11,035 bases of DNA. Origin: Candidatus Solincola tengchongensis. GTDB taxonomy: Bacteria > Actinomycetota > Geothermincolia > Geothermincolales > RBG-13-55-18. Each line of letters begins with the position of its first letter. The first letter of the stretch is position 1. Positions 1-5,692 of the stretch are shown here, piece by piece. The DNA lies in contig JACVJH010000040.1 of the NCBI GenBank assembly GCA_015711895.1, forward strand, positions 1-11,035. The letters are read 5' to 3'. The position numbers and the translations under genes were made by a program. A model generated the notes under the pieces. It had not been told where the DNA came from, did no database searches, and was given only the letters and a program-made list of their open reading frames with translations.

Positions 1-1
1 C

Positions 2-193
2 CTTCACGCGACTCCGGAGAGGGGAAAGGCAAACCGCGAGGCCTTGCGGCTCCTCGCCAAGATGCTGGGTAAGGCGGTATCCGAACTGGAACTGATACGC
101 GGGACGGCCTCGCGCAACAAGACCGTCCTGGTGAGGGGAATCTCCACCCAGGAGGTGGAAGCCCGGCTCTCAGCATATATAACCATTAAATAG
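2..193 (+). CDS. DUF167 / YggU-family protein, 3' end only (5' truncated by window edge)
   Basis: This is the only plus-strand gene. The open frame runs from base 2 to a TAG at 191-193 and gives 63 residues. They contain the family core: a T-P-x-x-G-K-A-N segment near the start (usual form A-P-P-V-D-G-K-A-N), then a helix ending in LLAKMLGK, then IRGTASRNKTV (usual form GxxSRxK). The family is about 90-100 residues, so roughly the first 30 are missing. E. coli YggU is a small alpha/beta protein of unknown function. In many genomes the gene sits beside yggT, which is present here but on the opposite strand about 1.3 kb away. The last codons are AT-rich compared with the rest of the window. The family call is from motif recognition; no function is claimed. 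Confidence 0.85.
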   Translation, partial: LHATPERGKANREALRLLAKMLGKAVSELELIRGTASRNKTVLVRGISTQEVEARLSAYITIK

Positions 194-297
194 TAATCTT
201 TTAACTATTAAAAGCCGCTATTTCTTAGTCGCCCCGCCAGGTTCTGAGATCCGTGTCTACCGGAACCGCGAGTCACCCCCGTCCGCTCCCAGAGGAG

Positions 298-328
298 AAG
301 GCCTCCGCCTGCGGTCCGCGGAGGCCTT
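298..328. terminator. GC-rich inverted repeat, probable bidirectional terminator between convergent genes
   Basis: The arms AAGGCCTCCGC (298-308) and GCGGAGGCCTT (318-328) are perfect 11-bp inverted copies around a 9-nt loop. The repeat lies in the spacer between the DUF167 gene (plus) and divIVA (minus), where a shared terminator is expected. Neither flank has a long T-run, only short T/C-rich tracts, so it is not a textbook intrinsic terminator. The terminator role is inferred from position and stem strength. Confidence 0.5.
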
Positions 329-379
329 GTCTTCTACTGGAGCCGTGGGCCGGCCCGACATACCCATACACGCTCGATT

Positions 380-439
380 GACGGGATTCCTGAGCTCCCC
401 TCCCGCGCGTCGCCGACGCAACCCTCTAAAGATCCCGTC
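380..439 (-). repeat. Long-loop inverted repeat with inner hairpin downstream of divIVA
   Basis: GACGGGAT (380-387) and ATCCCGTC (432-439) are perfect 8-bp inverted arms. The 44-nt interval between them contains a second small hairpin, GCGTC-GCC-GACGC (407-419). On the minus strand the element starts 18 nt after the divIVA stop codon. It could be a structured 3' UTR that protects the transcript or helps termination. No T-run follows the fold. Chance is possible for arms of this length, so confidence is modest. Confidence 0.35.
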
Positions 440-457
440 CTTTTCCCTCTCACATCC

Positions 458-1342
458 TTATTCCCAGAAGAAATGCTTCTCCTCCCGCTGCGGCTCCGGA
501 GGCGGAGGCGCCGGTTCCTCCTTCTTCTCCTTCCTGAGGGAACGTTCCAACATCTCCATCTCCTGCTCCGGGGTCACCGAGGGCCTAGGCTGTTGGGGTT
601 CCGGCCGCGACTCCGGGGCCGATTCCGGCCTGGAAGGCGGCGCCGCGAAGGCGGGGGGCGCCTTCTCCTCCCGGAGGGGAGGGACCGTCTCTACGGGGGG
701 CGCCTGGGGCGCAGCCTCCATGACCGGGGTTACGGTTGCCGTTTCCCCCACACTGCGGGCCGGTGTCTCAAACGCCTCCGGTTCCGGTACGCCCGACGGT
801 GCGGCAACCGGCTGGGGAGGCGGCACAGGAGCCTCTACGCCGGCGGCTATTGGCCTCTCGACCGCCGCCTCGCGGACCTCGGCGGAGGCCAGGCGCGCCT
901 CGTATTCCCGTATTAGTCCCTGGTTCCTGTCCAACATCTCCCTTATGGTGGCGATATACCTCAACACCTGCTCCCGTATCCCGGCGAAGGATTGCAGTAT
1001 GCGCTCCCTCTCCGCCTTGGCCTCCTCCAGCATGCGCAGGCTCTTCTCCTGGGCCTCCTTGAGCTGCGCCTCGGCCTGCATCCTGGCTTCCTGGACGATG
1101 TTGTCCGCACTCCTCTGGGCGTTGATCAGGGCGTTCTGCAGGGTCTGCTGCATGGAATCGAACTGGGCAACCTTCTCCCGCATGCTCTCGATGAGCTCGG
1201 CCTGCTCCTGGTTGCGGTGCAGCAGCCGGTCCAGCTCGTCCGCCACCATGTCCAGGAAGGAGTCCACCTCCTCCTTGTTGTATCCGCCCACGCGCACGGT
1301 GCTGAATTCCTTGTGATGGATATCCATGGGGCCGATAGCCAA
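458..1342 (-). CDS. divIVA: DivIVA-domain cell-division / polar-growth scaffold protein
   Basis: This peripheral membrane scaffold binds negatively curved membrane at poles and septa and recruits growth or division proteins. The first 31 residues carry the signature membrane-binding module (MDIHHKEF, then GGYNKEEVDSFLD). Residues about 35-157 form a long charged coiled coil for oligomerisation. Residues 160-255 are a Pro/Ala/Glu-rich, probably disordered linker. A short charged helix (257-276) and a proline run follow, and the protein ends in HFFWE. I chose the TTG start at 1340-1342 because AAAAGGAGG lies 8 nt upstream and the resulting N-terminus matches the family. The next ATG, at residue 6, would cut into the module. 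It is the last gene of the minus-strand series, 109 nt after yggT, and probably acts with SepF encoded upstream. The family call is firm; its exact role (septum placement or polar growth) is not determined. Confidence 0.93.
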   Translation of the reverse strand: MAIGPMDIHHKEFSTVRVGGYNKEEVDSFLDMVADELDRLLHRNQEQAELIESMREKVAQFDSMQQTLQNALINAQRSADNIVQEARMQAEAQLKEAQEKSLRMLEEAKAERERILQSFAGIREQVLRYIATIREMLDRNQGLIREYEARLASAEVREAAVERPIAAGVEAPVPPPQPVAAPSGVPEPEAFETPARSVGETATVTPVMEAAPQAPPVETVPPLREEKAPPAFAAPPSRPESAPESRPEPQQPRPSVTPEQEMEMLERSLRKEKKEEPAPPPPEPQREEKHFFWE

Positions 1343-1343
1343 T

Positions 1344-1433
1344 TCAACCGCCTCCTTTTAACCACCCACCGTCTCCCGTTTCCGGGTCCTCCCCGTATTC
1401 CTCAAACCAGAGCGCCTCACGGCACCCGATCAT
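1344..1433 (-). CDS. Possible 29-residue small ORF between yggT and divIVA (speculative)
   Basis: An ATG at 1431-1433 opens a 29-codon frame that ends in TGA at 1344-1346, two bases before the TTG start of divIVA. The peptide is acidic and aromatic in the middle (ALWFEEYGED) and glycine-rich at the end. Its last codons overlap the divIVA ribosome binding site, so its translation could couple to divIVA. No Shine-Dalgarno sequence is visible before the ATG and I recognise no family. A chance ORF is the simpler explanation. Confidence 0.18.
   Translation of the reverse strand: MIGCREALWFEEYGEDPETGDGGWLKGGG
1351..1359 (-). promoter_or_regulatory. Ribosome binding site deciding the TTG start of divIVA
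   Basis: The minus strand reads AAAAGGAGG with the last G 8 nt before the TTG at 1340-1342. It is too far from the next ATG to serve that codon well, so it fixes the TTG start. Confidence 0.8.
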
Positions 1434-1451
1434 CTTTATCGTCTACAGTAT

Positions 1452-1730
1452 CTATCTCAATAACAACGAGATTATCCAATGCAGCAGGGCGATGATGCAG
1501 ACGGCCACGAAGGGTGACGCGTCCAGGGCGGCTCCGCCCCGCAGTGGTATGGCGGGTATGACCCTTCTCAAGCCGGAGAGGACCGGTTCCGTGAGGTCGT
1601 AGACCAGCACCACCATGGGGCGCAGCCCGCGGGGCCAGCGCACCGGAAGCCAGCTTATGAGCACCCGGCATATGATCAACCACATATAGACGAAAAGCGC
1701 CCACCAAAGGACCTCCCCCAGCAGCCGCAA
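1452..1730 (-). CDS. yggT: YggT-family small integral membrane protein
   Basis: The 92-residue protein has the YggT layout: a first membrane helix (about residues 6-28, ending in a conserved SWLP), a short cytosolic or interfacial segment with the family core (LTEPVLSGLRRVIP, then LDASPFVA), and a second helix (about 69-91). YggT proteins lie beside SepF, YggS and DivIVA in many Gram-positive bacteria and cyanobacteria and are linked to division or osmotic responses; the biochemical role is unclear. The frame stays open upstream, but that part lies inside proC and is not hydrophobic. I therefore chose TTG at 1728-1730, which is one nucleotide after the proC stop and 6 nt after AAGGAGG. The tight spacing implies translational coupling to ProC. 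Confidence 0.88.
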   Translation of the reverse strand: MRLLGEVLWWALFVYMWLIICRVLISWLPVRWPRGLRPMVVLVYDLTEPVLSGLRRVIPAIPLRGGAALDASPFVAVCIIALLHWIISLLLR

Positions 1731-1731
1731 C

Positions 1732-2529
1732 TTACACCTCCTTGGCCCTCCGGTAGGCGGCCTCCACGGCCTTGAAGAAGGCGGCCCGTAAACCACCCTC
1801 CTCCAGGGCCTCCAGGGCCATGATGGTGGACCCGCCCGGCGAGGCCACCATGTCCTTCAACCTCGAGGGTCCGTAATCGTAGAGGCGGAGCATCTGGGCG
1901 GCACCCAGCATGGTGCCCGCCACCAGCCTCAGGGCCAGTTCCCTGTCCAGGCCCAGCTTCACCCCGGCGTCGGCGAGGGCCTCGGCAACGAGGTAGAAAT
2001 AGGCAGGCCCGCATCCCGAGACGGCCATGGCCGCGTCCTGGTAGGCCTCGTCTACCTGATAGACCTCGCCCAGCAGACCGAAGATCTCCTTCACCCGCTC
2101 CAGGTCCTCCTCGCGGGCGTGCCTTCCCGGACTGATGACCGACACCGCGGCCCCGGCCATGGCCGGGTTGTTGGGCATGACCCGCACCACCGGCAAGCCC
2201 TCCGGGAGCCTACCCTCGATGTGGCGCGTGGACTTGCCCATGGCGATGGAGACGATGAGCTGGCCGGGGTGCAGCACTCCCGCTATCTCCTCCAGCACCC
2301 CGTCGAGCTGCTGGGGCTTGACCGCCAGGACCAGCGTCTGCGAACCGGCCGCCGCCTCCCGGTTGTCCGTGGTCACGGCGACGCCGTATTCCGCCGCCAG
2401 GTCATCGAGCTTCCGCCGGTCGACGTCGGAGACCATGACATCCTCACCGCGGCACCAACCGGAACCGACGAGCCTGGAGAGCATGGCCCCGGCCATCCTC
2501 CCGCCCCCGATAAAAGCTATCCTGGACAT
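1732..2529 (-). CDS. proC: Pyrroline-5-carboxylate reductase
   Basis: ProC catalyses the last step of proline synthesis, the NAD(P)H-dependent reduction of 1-pyrroline-5-carboxylate to L-proline, in the cytosol. The 265-residue length is normal. The N-terminal Rossmann motif is IGGGRMAGAM (7-16), VKPQ is at 70-73 and MPNNPAM at 118-124. The C-terminal dimer/substrate domain carries SGCGPAYFYL (171-180) and SPGGSTIMALEALEEGG (230-246). Small departures from the commonest forms (MPNTPA, SGSGPA, SPGGTT) are conservative. I chose ATG at 2527-2529; a GTG two codons upstream overlaps the GAGG that would serve as ribosome binding site. The gene is 91 nt after sepF and one nt before yggT. This position in the division block is common and has no obvious metabolic logic. 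Confidence 0.96.
   Translation of the reverse strand: MSRIAFIGGGRMAGAMLSRLVGSGWCRGEDVMVSDVDRRKLDDLAAEYGVAVTTDNREAAAGSQTLVLAVKPQQLDGVLEEIAGVLHPGQLIVSIAMGKSTRHIEGRLPEGLPVVRVMPNNPAMAGAAVSVISPGRHAREEDLERVKEIFGLLGEVYQVDEAYQDAAMAVSGCGPAYFYLVAEALADAGVKLGLDRELALRLVAGTMLGAAQMLRLYDYGPSRLKDMVASPGGSTIMALEALEEGGLRAAFFKAVEAAYRRAKEV
1737..1743 (-). promoter_or_regulatory. Ribosome binding site for yggT, inside the end of proC
   Basis: AAGGAGG on the minus strand is formed by the last sense codons of proC and stands 6 nt before the TTG start of yggT. It supports the short 92-residue YggT over longer in-frame versions. Confidence 0.75.
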
Positions 2530-2620
2530 GCGCACCTCGCTTGGAACGTATAAAACAAGATAGATCCCACTCCACCGCCAGCCGCCCGTCCCGGACGTTG
2601 GCGAGCTCCGGGCTTTGCGG

Positions 2621-3067
2621 TCAGAACTGGTTGAAGAAGCCCCTCTCCCGGAGCCAGCGCTTATCCTCGGCGGAGACCTCCACGTTGTGCGGTGTGAGGA
2701 GGAACACCCGGTCGGCGACGCGCTGTATCCCCCCGTCGAGCCCGTAGGTGAGCCCGCTGGCGAAGTCTATGAGCCTCTTGGCCAGCTCAGGGTCCGCCTG
2801 CTGTAGGTTGATGATCACCGGTATGTCCGCCTTGAACTTCTGGCCGATCTGTTCGGCGTCGTTGAAGGACTTCGGCTCCACCATGTGCACCCTCACCTGA
2901 CGGTTCGGCACGGGCTGCAGGGAGGATACCCTGGCCTCCTCGCGCATGGAGCGCCGGGAGGGAGGGGCCTCCGGGACCTCGGCCTCCTCGTATTCCATCA
3001 GGTCCTCGAACTCGTCGTCCTCCACCAGCCCCAGGTAGATCAGGGCCTTGCGAAAGAATCCAGCCAT
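2621..3067 (-). CDS. sepF: SepF, FtsZ membrane anchor / Z-ring assembly protein
   Basis: SepF tethers and bundles FtsZ filaments at the membrane and is the main FtsZ anchor where FtsA is absent. The 148-residue protein has the standard layout. A short amphipathic membrane-binding helix (about 1-13, AGFFRKALIYLGL) comes first, then an acidic, proline-containing linker (15-50). The globular SepF domain (about 57-135) includes VIINLQ (84-89), the helix ELAKRLIDFASGLTYGLDG and the strand VFLLTP (121-126). The ATG at 3065-3067 has GGGAGG 6 nt upstream. The gene follows yggS by 21 nt, the typical yggS-sepF pair. No FtsZ gene is in the window. Confidence 0.96.
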   Translation of the reverse strand: MAGFFRKALIYLGLVEDDEFEDLMEYEEAEVPEAPPSRRSMREEARVSSLQPVPNRQVRVHMVEPKSFNDAEQIGQKFKADIPVIINLQQADPELAKRLIDFASGLTYGLDGGIQRVADRVFLLTPHNVEVSAEDKRWLRERGFFNQF

Positions 3068-3088
3068 GGCATACCTCCCATGAAGATT

Positions 3089-3766
3089 TTAACCCGAGAA
3101 GACGGCCGTGCCCACTCGGACCAGATCGGCTCCTTCCTCCACCGCTACCTCGTAATCCTGGGTCATACCCATGCTCAGACAGCTCAGGTCCACTGCCGGG
3201 AAGGCCTCCTTCAACTCGTCCCTCAACTCCCGCAGTCGCCTGAAATAAGGCCGGGCCTCTTCCCCCTCCGCCCAGAGGGGGGCTATGGTCATAAGGCCCC
3301 TCACCCGCAACCCCGGGAGCTCGACCAGCCTCTCCAGCAACCCCCGCGCCTCCTCGGGGGCCACTCCGAATTTGCTGTCCTCTCCGGAGATGTTGACCTG
3401 TACCAGGACCTCCTGCACCGTCCCCAGGCGGCATGCCCGAGAGGAGACGGCTTCCGCCAGCTTCAGGCTGTCCAGGGAATGGATGAGCCTCACCTTCCCC
3501 ACCACCATATTAACCTTATTGGTCTGCAGATGGCCAACGAAGTGCCATTCCACGTCCTCCGCGATGGAGGACATCTTCTCCCGCAGCTCCTGGGCCCGGT
3601 TCTCTCCCAGCACCCGGTGCCCCGCCGCGAGGACCTCCCGTATCTCCGCCACCGTCCTTCCCTTGCTGACCACCACCAGCCCCACCCCGGCGGGGTCCCT
3701 TCCCGCCCTCGCGGCGGCCCGGGCTATGCGCTCCCTCACCCGGCGCAGGTTTTCCTCTATGGACAT
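3089..3766 (-). CDS. yggS: YggS / PLPBP-family pyridoxal-phosphate homeostasis protein
   Basis: This is a PLP-binding protein with a single alanine-racemase-like TIM barrel and no known enzymatic activity. The family maintains free PLP and amino- and keto-acid balance. The 225-residue length is normal. The PLP-binding lysine is K35 in VVVSKGRT. Further family motifs are GENRAQEL, WHFVGHLQTNKV, LIHSLDS, QVNISGEDSKFG, GLMTIAP, and the phosphate-binding end LSMGMTQDYEVAVEEGADLVR followed by VGTAVF. The protein ends soon after that motif (VFSG). The ATG at 3764-3766 has GGAGGG 11 nt upstream. It starts 31 nt after the MgtC-like gene and ends 21 nt before sepF. Confidence 0.95.
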   Translation of the reverse strand: MSIEENLRRVRERIARAAARAGRDPAGVGLVVVSKGRTVAEIREVLAAGHRVLGENRAQELREKMSSIAEDVEWHFVGHLQTNKVNMVVGKVRLIHSLDSLKLAEAVSSRACRLGTVQEVLVQVNISGEDSKFGVAPEEARGLLERLVELPGLRVRGLMTIAPLWAEGEEARPYFRRLRELRDELKEAFPAVDLSCLSMGMTQDYEVAVEEGADLVRVGTAVFSG

Positions 3767-3797
3767 GTCCGTTCCGACCCTCCGCGCGTCGCGGCGC

Positions 3798-4457
3798 TTA
3801 TTCCTCGAAGCCCACCCAGGTCACGCCGGTAAGCCCGCTCAGTTCCTCGACCACCTTCAGGAGGTCCACCTTCCCGGAGACCGTGGCCCGGAGGAGGAGC
3901 ATGCATTCCCCCTCCCCCGCCTTGCAGCTCTCCATCCTCAACAACATGTGCGGGATGTGGTGTGCAGCCAGGACGCCCTGCACCTCCTGTACCAGGTCCT
4001 CCCTGGGGAGTGAGCGCACGGTGAAGTAGAGCCTCCTCCTCTGGAAGCGAGATATGATCCGCGTTTCCACCCACGGAAGGGCGATGAGCACCAGAAGGAC
4101 GATGCCCGTGCAGTAACCCGCGGTGAGAAAATACCCCGCTCCGGAGGCCATCCCCACCGCCGCCGTGGCCCACATGGTGGCCGCCGTGGTGATGCCCACC
4201 ACGTGGGTACCCCCGTAGATGACGATCACCCCGGCGCCCAGAAAGCCGATGCCCACCACCACCTGCGCGGCCACGCGGGCGGGGTCGGAGTCCGGGAAGG
4301 CGATGAGCGAGAGCACGGTGAAGAGGGCGGCGCCCAACGAGACCAGGATGTAGGTGCGGAAACCGGCAGGACGGTCCCCGCGTTCCCTCTCCATGCCGAT
4401 GAGCCCCCCGCAGGCGGTGGCCATGAGCAGGCGCAGCAGAATGTCGGTCTCCCTCAC
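3798..4457 (-). CDS. MgtC/SapB (YhiD-type) family membrane protein
   Basis: The 219-residue membrane protein has the MgtC fold signature: GGLIGMERERGDRPAGFRTY (17-36), a glycine-rich helix GIGFLGAGVI (69-78) and GITTAATMWATAAVGMA (88-104). Four or five hydrophobic helices cover about 5-130. A cytosolic C-terminal domain (about 143-217) of alternating strands and helices resembles the ACT-like domain of MgtC. MgtC proteins affect growth in low magnesium and modulate F-type ATP synthase in Salmonella; YhiD-type members are widespread and mostly uncharacterised. The start is GTG at 4455-4457 with GAGGG 7 nt upstream, overlapping the acylphosphatase stop codon. It is cotranscribed with acylphosphatase (10-nt gap). 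No regulatory magnesium leader is visible, so PhoP- or Mg-type control should not be assumed. Confidence 0.9.
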   Translation of the reverse strand: MRETDILLRLLMATACGGLIGMERERGDRPAGFRTYILVSLGAALFTVLSLIAFPDSDPARVAAQVVVGIGFLGAGVIVIYGGTHVVGITTAATMWATAAVGMASGAGYFLTAGYCTGIVLLVLIALPWVETRIISRFQRRRLYFTVRSLPREDLVQEVQGVLAAHHIPHMLLRMESCKAGEGECMLLLRATVSGKVDLLKVVEELSGLTGVTWVGFEE

Positions 4458-4467
4458 CGTTCGACCC

Positions 4468-4752
4468 TCAACCGCCGTAGGTGATACGGAAATCGTCGAA
4501 CTCCCCCCGGTATTCCTCCCAGGCCACCTCTACCTCGCTCACCCGGGAGGACGGGGAACCCTTCCAGCACCAGTCGATCATCCTCCTCACCGCCTCTTCC
4601 TCGCCCTCGAAGACCGCCTCCACTCGACCGTCGCGATTGTTGCGCACCCAACCCCGAACGCCCAGCCGGCGGGCGGCGTCCTGGGCGTAGGAGCGGTAGT
4701 AAACCCCCTGTACGCGTCCGCTCACCCATACGTGTGCCCTTACCTCGGCCAT
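4468..4752 (-). CDS. acyP: Acylphosphatase
   Basis: This small cytosolic enzyme hydrolyses carboxyl-phosphate bonds of acylphosphates such as acetyl phosphate or 1,3-bisphosphoglycerate. The 94-residue length is typical. The phosphate-binding loop GRVQGVYYR (12-20) contains the catalytic Arg20. GWVRNNRDGRVEAVFEG (34-50) supplies the catalytic Asn38. The C-terminal RITYGG matches the usual final strand. The ATG at 4750-4752 has GGGAG about 5 nt upstream. It is the first gene after the 133-nt gap behind pgeF and is closely followed by the MgtC-like gene. Both catalytic residues are present, so activity is expected. Confidence 0.95.
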   Translation of the reverse strand: MAEVRAHVWVSGRVQGVYYRSYAQDAARRLGVRGWVRNNRDGRVEAVFEGEEEAVRRMIDWCWKGSPSSRVSEVEVAWEEYRGEFDDFRITYGG

Positions 4753-4885
4753 CCTCGCTCCCTGCCTTTCGCCGTTACCCTCTGCGAACCGAAACCGTCT
4801 CCCGCCGCCGGCCCTTTGTTCTGGAAGACTTTTCCGAGGCCTTCTCCGGAGAGGGCCCTCCCCACCGCCTGCCGCCCCACGTGCC
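4753..4885. other. Intergenic spacer between pgeF and acyP
   Basis: The 133-nt gap is the largest within the minus-strand series and has no convincing reading frame. It contains a nearly self-complementary 20-mer at 4838-4857 (arms GGCCTTCTCC and GGAGAGGGCC) that could form a short hairpin. No T-run follows in either direction, and no clear -35/-10 pair precedes acyP. It may separate two transcripts, but this is not shown. Confidence 0.35.
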
Positions 4886-5692
4886 TCACCGCCGCTCGCC
4901 CGGGAGCAGCAGGACGAAGGCTCCCTGCCGGCCCGTCACGCCCTCTCTGCGGAAGGAGAAGAAATCACCGTCGCAACACGTGCACCCACCCACTTGGTGG
5001 ATGTTCTCCTCGCGCAGTCCGGCCCGCAACAGGTTTATGCGGTTGGCGCGGAAGAGATCCACTCGGGACACCCCGTCTCCGCTCACTACGCCGCTCTCCT
5101 CCCCGTATTTTTCGACGAAGAGGAGTGCCCTGCCTTCATCCACCGCGTAGCAGCAGGGACCTATGGCCGGACCCATCACCGCGCGGACCTCCTCGGGACT
5201 CACCCCCATGGCGCGCAGCCTGCGGAGAGCCGCTCCGGCGATGTCGTTGATGGTCCCCCTCCATCCGGCGTGGAGCATGGCCACACCCCGCGGAAAGGGG
5301 AAACCGAGGGCCAGGGGAACGCAGTCTGCGGTCAGAGCCGCCAGTACCAGACCGGGTCTGGTGGTGAAGAGGCCGTCGGCGGCCGGCACGACCCTCTCCC
5401 GATGCCTCCCGCCCCTGAAGACCCTGCACACCCTGGTCCCGTGCACCTGGCGCATGAAGACCACGTCCCGCAGCTCCACCCCCAGCCTCTGCGCCACCCG
5501 GGCGCGGTTCTCCATTACGTTGCGGGGATGGTCGCCGTCGCTCAGGGAGAGGTTGAGGGAGGCGAAGGGCGGCGGGCTCACTCCTCCCCAGCGGAGGGTG
5601 AAATAAAGGGCCATGCCCTCGCCGAGAAGGCGGCCCGCTTCCAGCCAGCCCCTTTTACCCTCCCTGATGCCCTTCTCCTCCGTTCCCCTCAC
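4886..5692 (-). CDS. pgeF: PgeF / YlmD / YfiH-family protein (laccase-domain; purine nucleosidase or peptidoglycan editing)
   Basis: The family, formerly DUF152 or 'multicopper oxidase-like', includes enzymes that phosphorolyse or deaminate purine nucleosides. E. coli YfiH also corrects L-Ser misincorporation in peptidoglycan precursors. The 268 residues show the fold markers: FTLRWGGVSPPPFASLNLS (31-49), then the three zinc ligands His84 (RQVHG), Cys124 (TADCVPL) and His141 (HAGWRG). The segment AIGPCCYAV (176-184) and the end FFSFRREGVTGR (244-255) also match. Extra cysteines occur near the C-terminus (Cys237, 239, 240). The best start is GTG at 5690-5692, overlapping corC by 38 nt. A weak GAGG stands 9 nt upstream, so translational coupling is likely. 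ATG at residue 27 is possible but leaves a very short N-terminus. Which reaction this member performs cannot be told from sequence. Confidence 0.92.
   Translation of the reverse strand: MRGTEEKGIREGKRGWLEAGRLLGEGMALYFTLRWGGVSPPPFASLNLSLSDGDHPRNVMENRARVAQRLGVELRDVVFMRQVHGTRVCRVFRGGRHRERVVPAADGLFTTRPGLVLAALTADCVPLALGFPFPRGVAMLHAGWRGTINDIAGAALRRLRAMGVSPEEVRAVMGPAIGPCCYAVDEGRALLFVEKYGEESGVVSGDGVSRVDLFRANRINLLRAGLREENIHQVGGCTCCDGDFFSFRREGVTGRQGAFVLLLPGERR

Larger units (their letters stand above)
194..457. other. Non-coding spacer between convergent DUF167 and divIVA genes
   Basis: The 264-nt spacer has no convincing reading frame. It starts with an AT-rich patch holding a small palindrome, CTTTTAA-CTA-TTAAAAG (198-214). 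The strong inverted repeat at 298-328 follows, then a 10-bp palindrome GGGCCGGCCC (347-356), and finally a larger inverted repeat next to the divIVA stop (380-439). Read on the minus strand, this is the 3' untranslated region of the divIVA transcript. No tRNA fold was found by eye on either strand. Confidence 0.6.

Noticed and set aside
215..297. tRNA-like or tmRNA-like sequence in the spacer (GGTTCTGAGATCC resembles a T-arm)
   Set aside because: The loop is one base too long for a T-arm, and no acceptor stem, anticodon arm or matching tmRNA features could be found by eye on either strand.
327..1316. Long plus-strand open frame (329 codons) opposite divIVA
   Set aside because: It is a shadow of the GC-rich, proline/alanine-rich divIVA frame: it has low-complexity Ser/Gly/Arg composition and no family motif, whereas DivIVA on the other strand is unmistakable.
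2530..2620. Possible promoter before proC (TTTTATACG patch)
   Set aside because: The best -10 is only TATACG and no -35 element stands at proper spacing; the neighbouring genes are close enough to be cotranscribed.
4838..4857. Intrinsic terminator after pgeF
   Set aside because: The 20-mer is nearly self-complementary but leaves only a four-base loop and has no T-run on either side.
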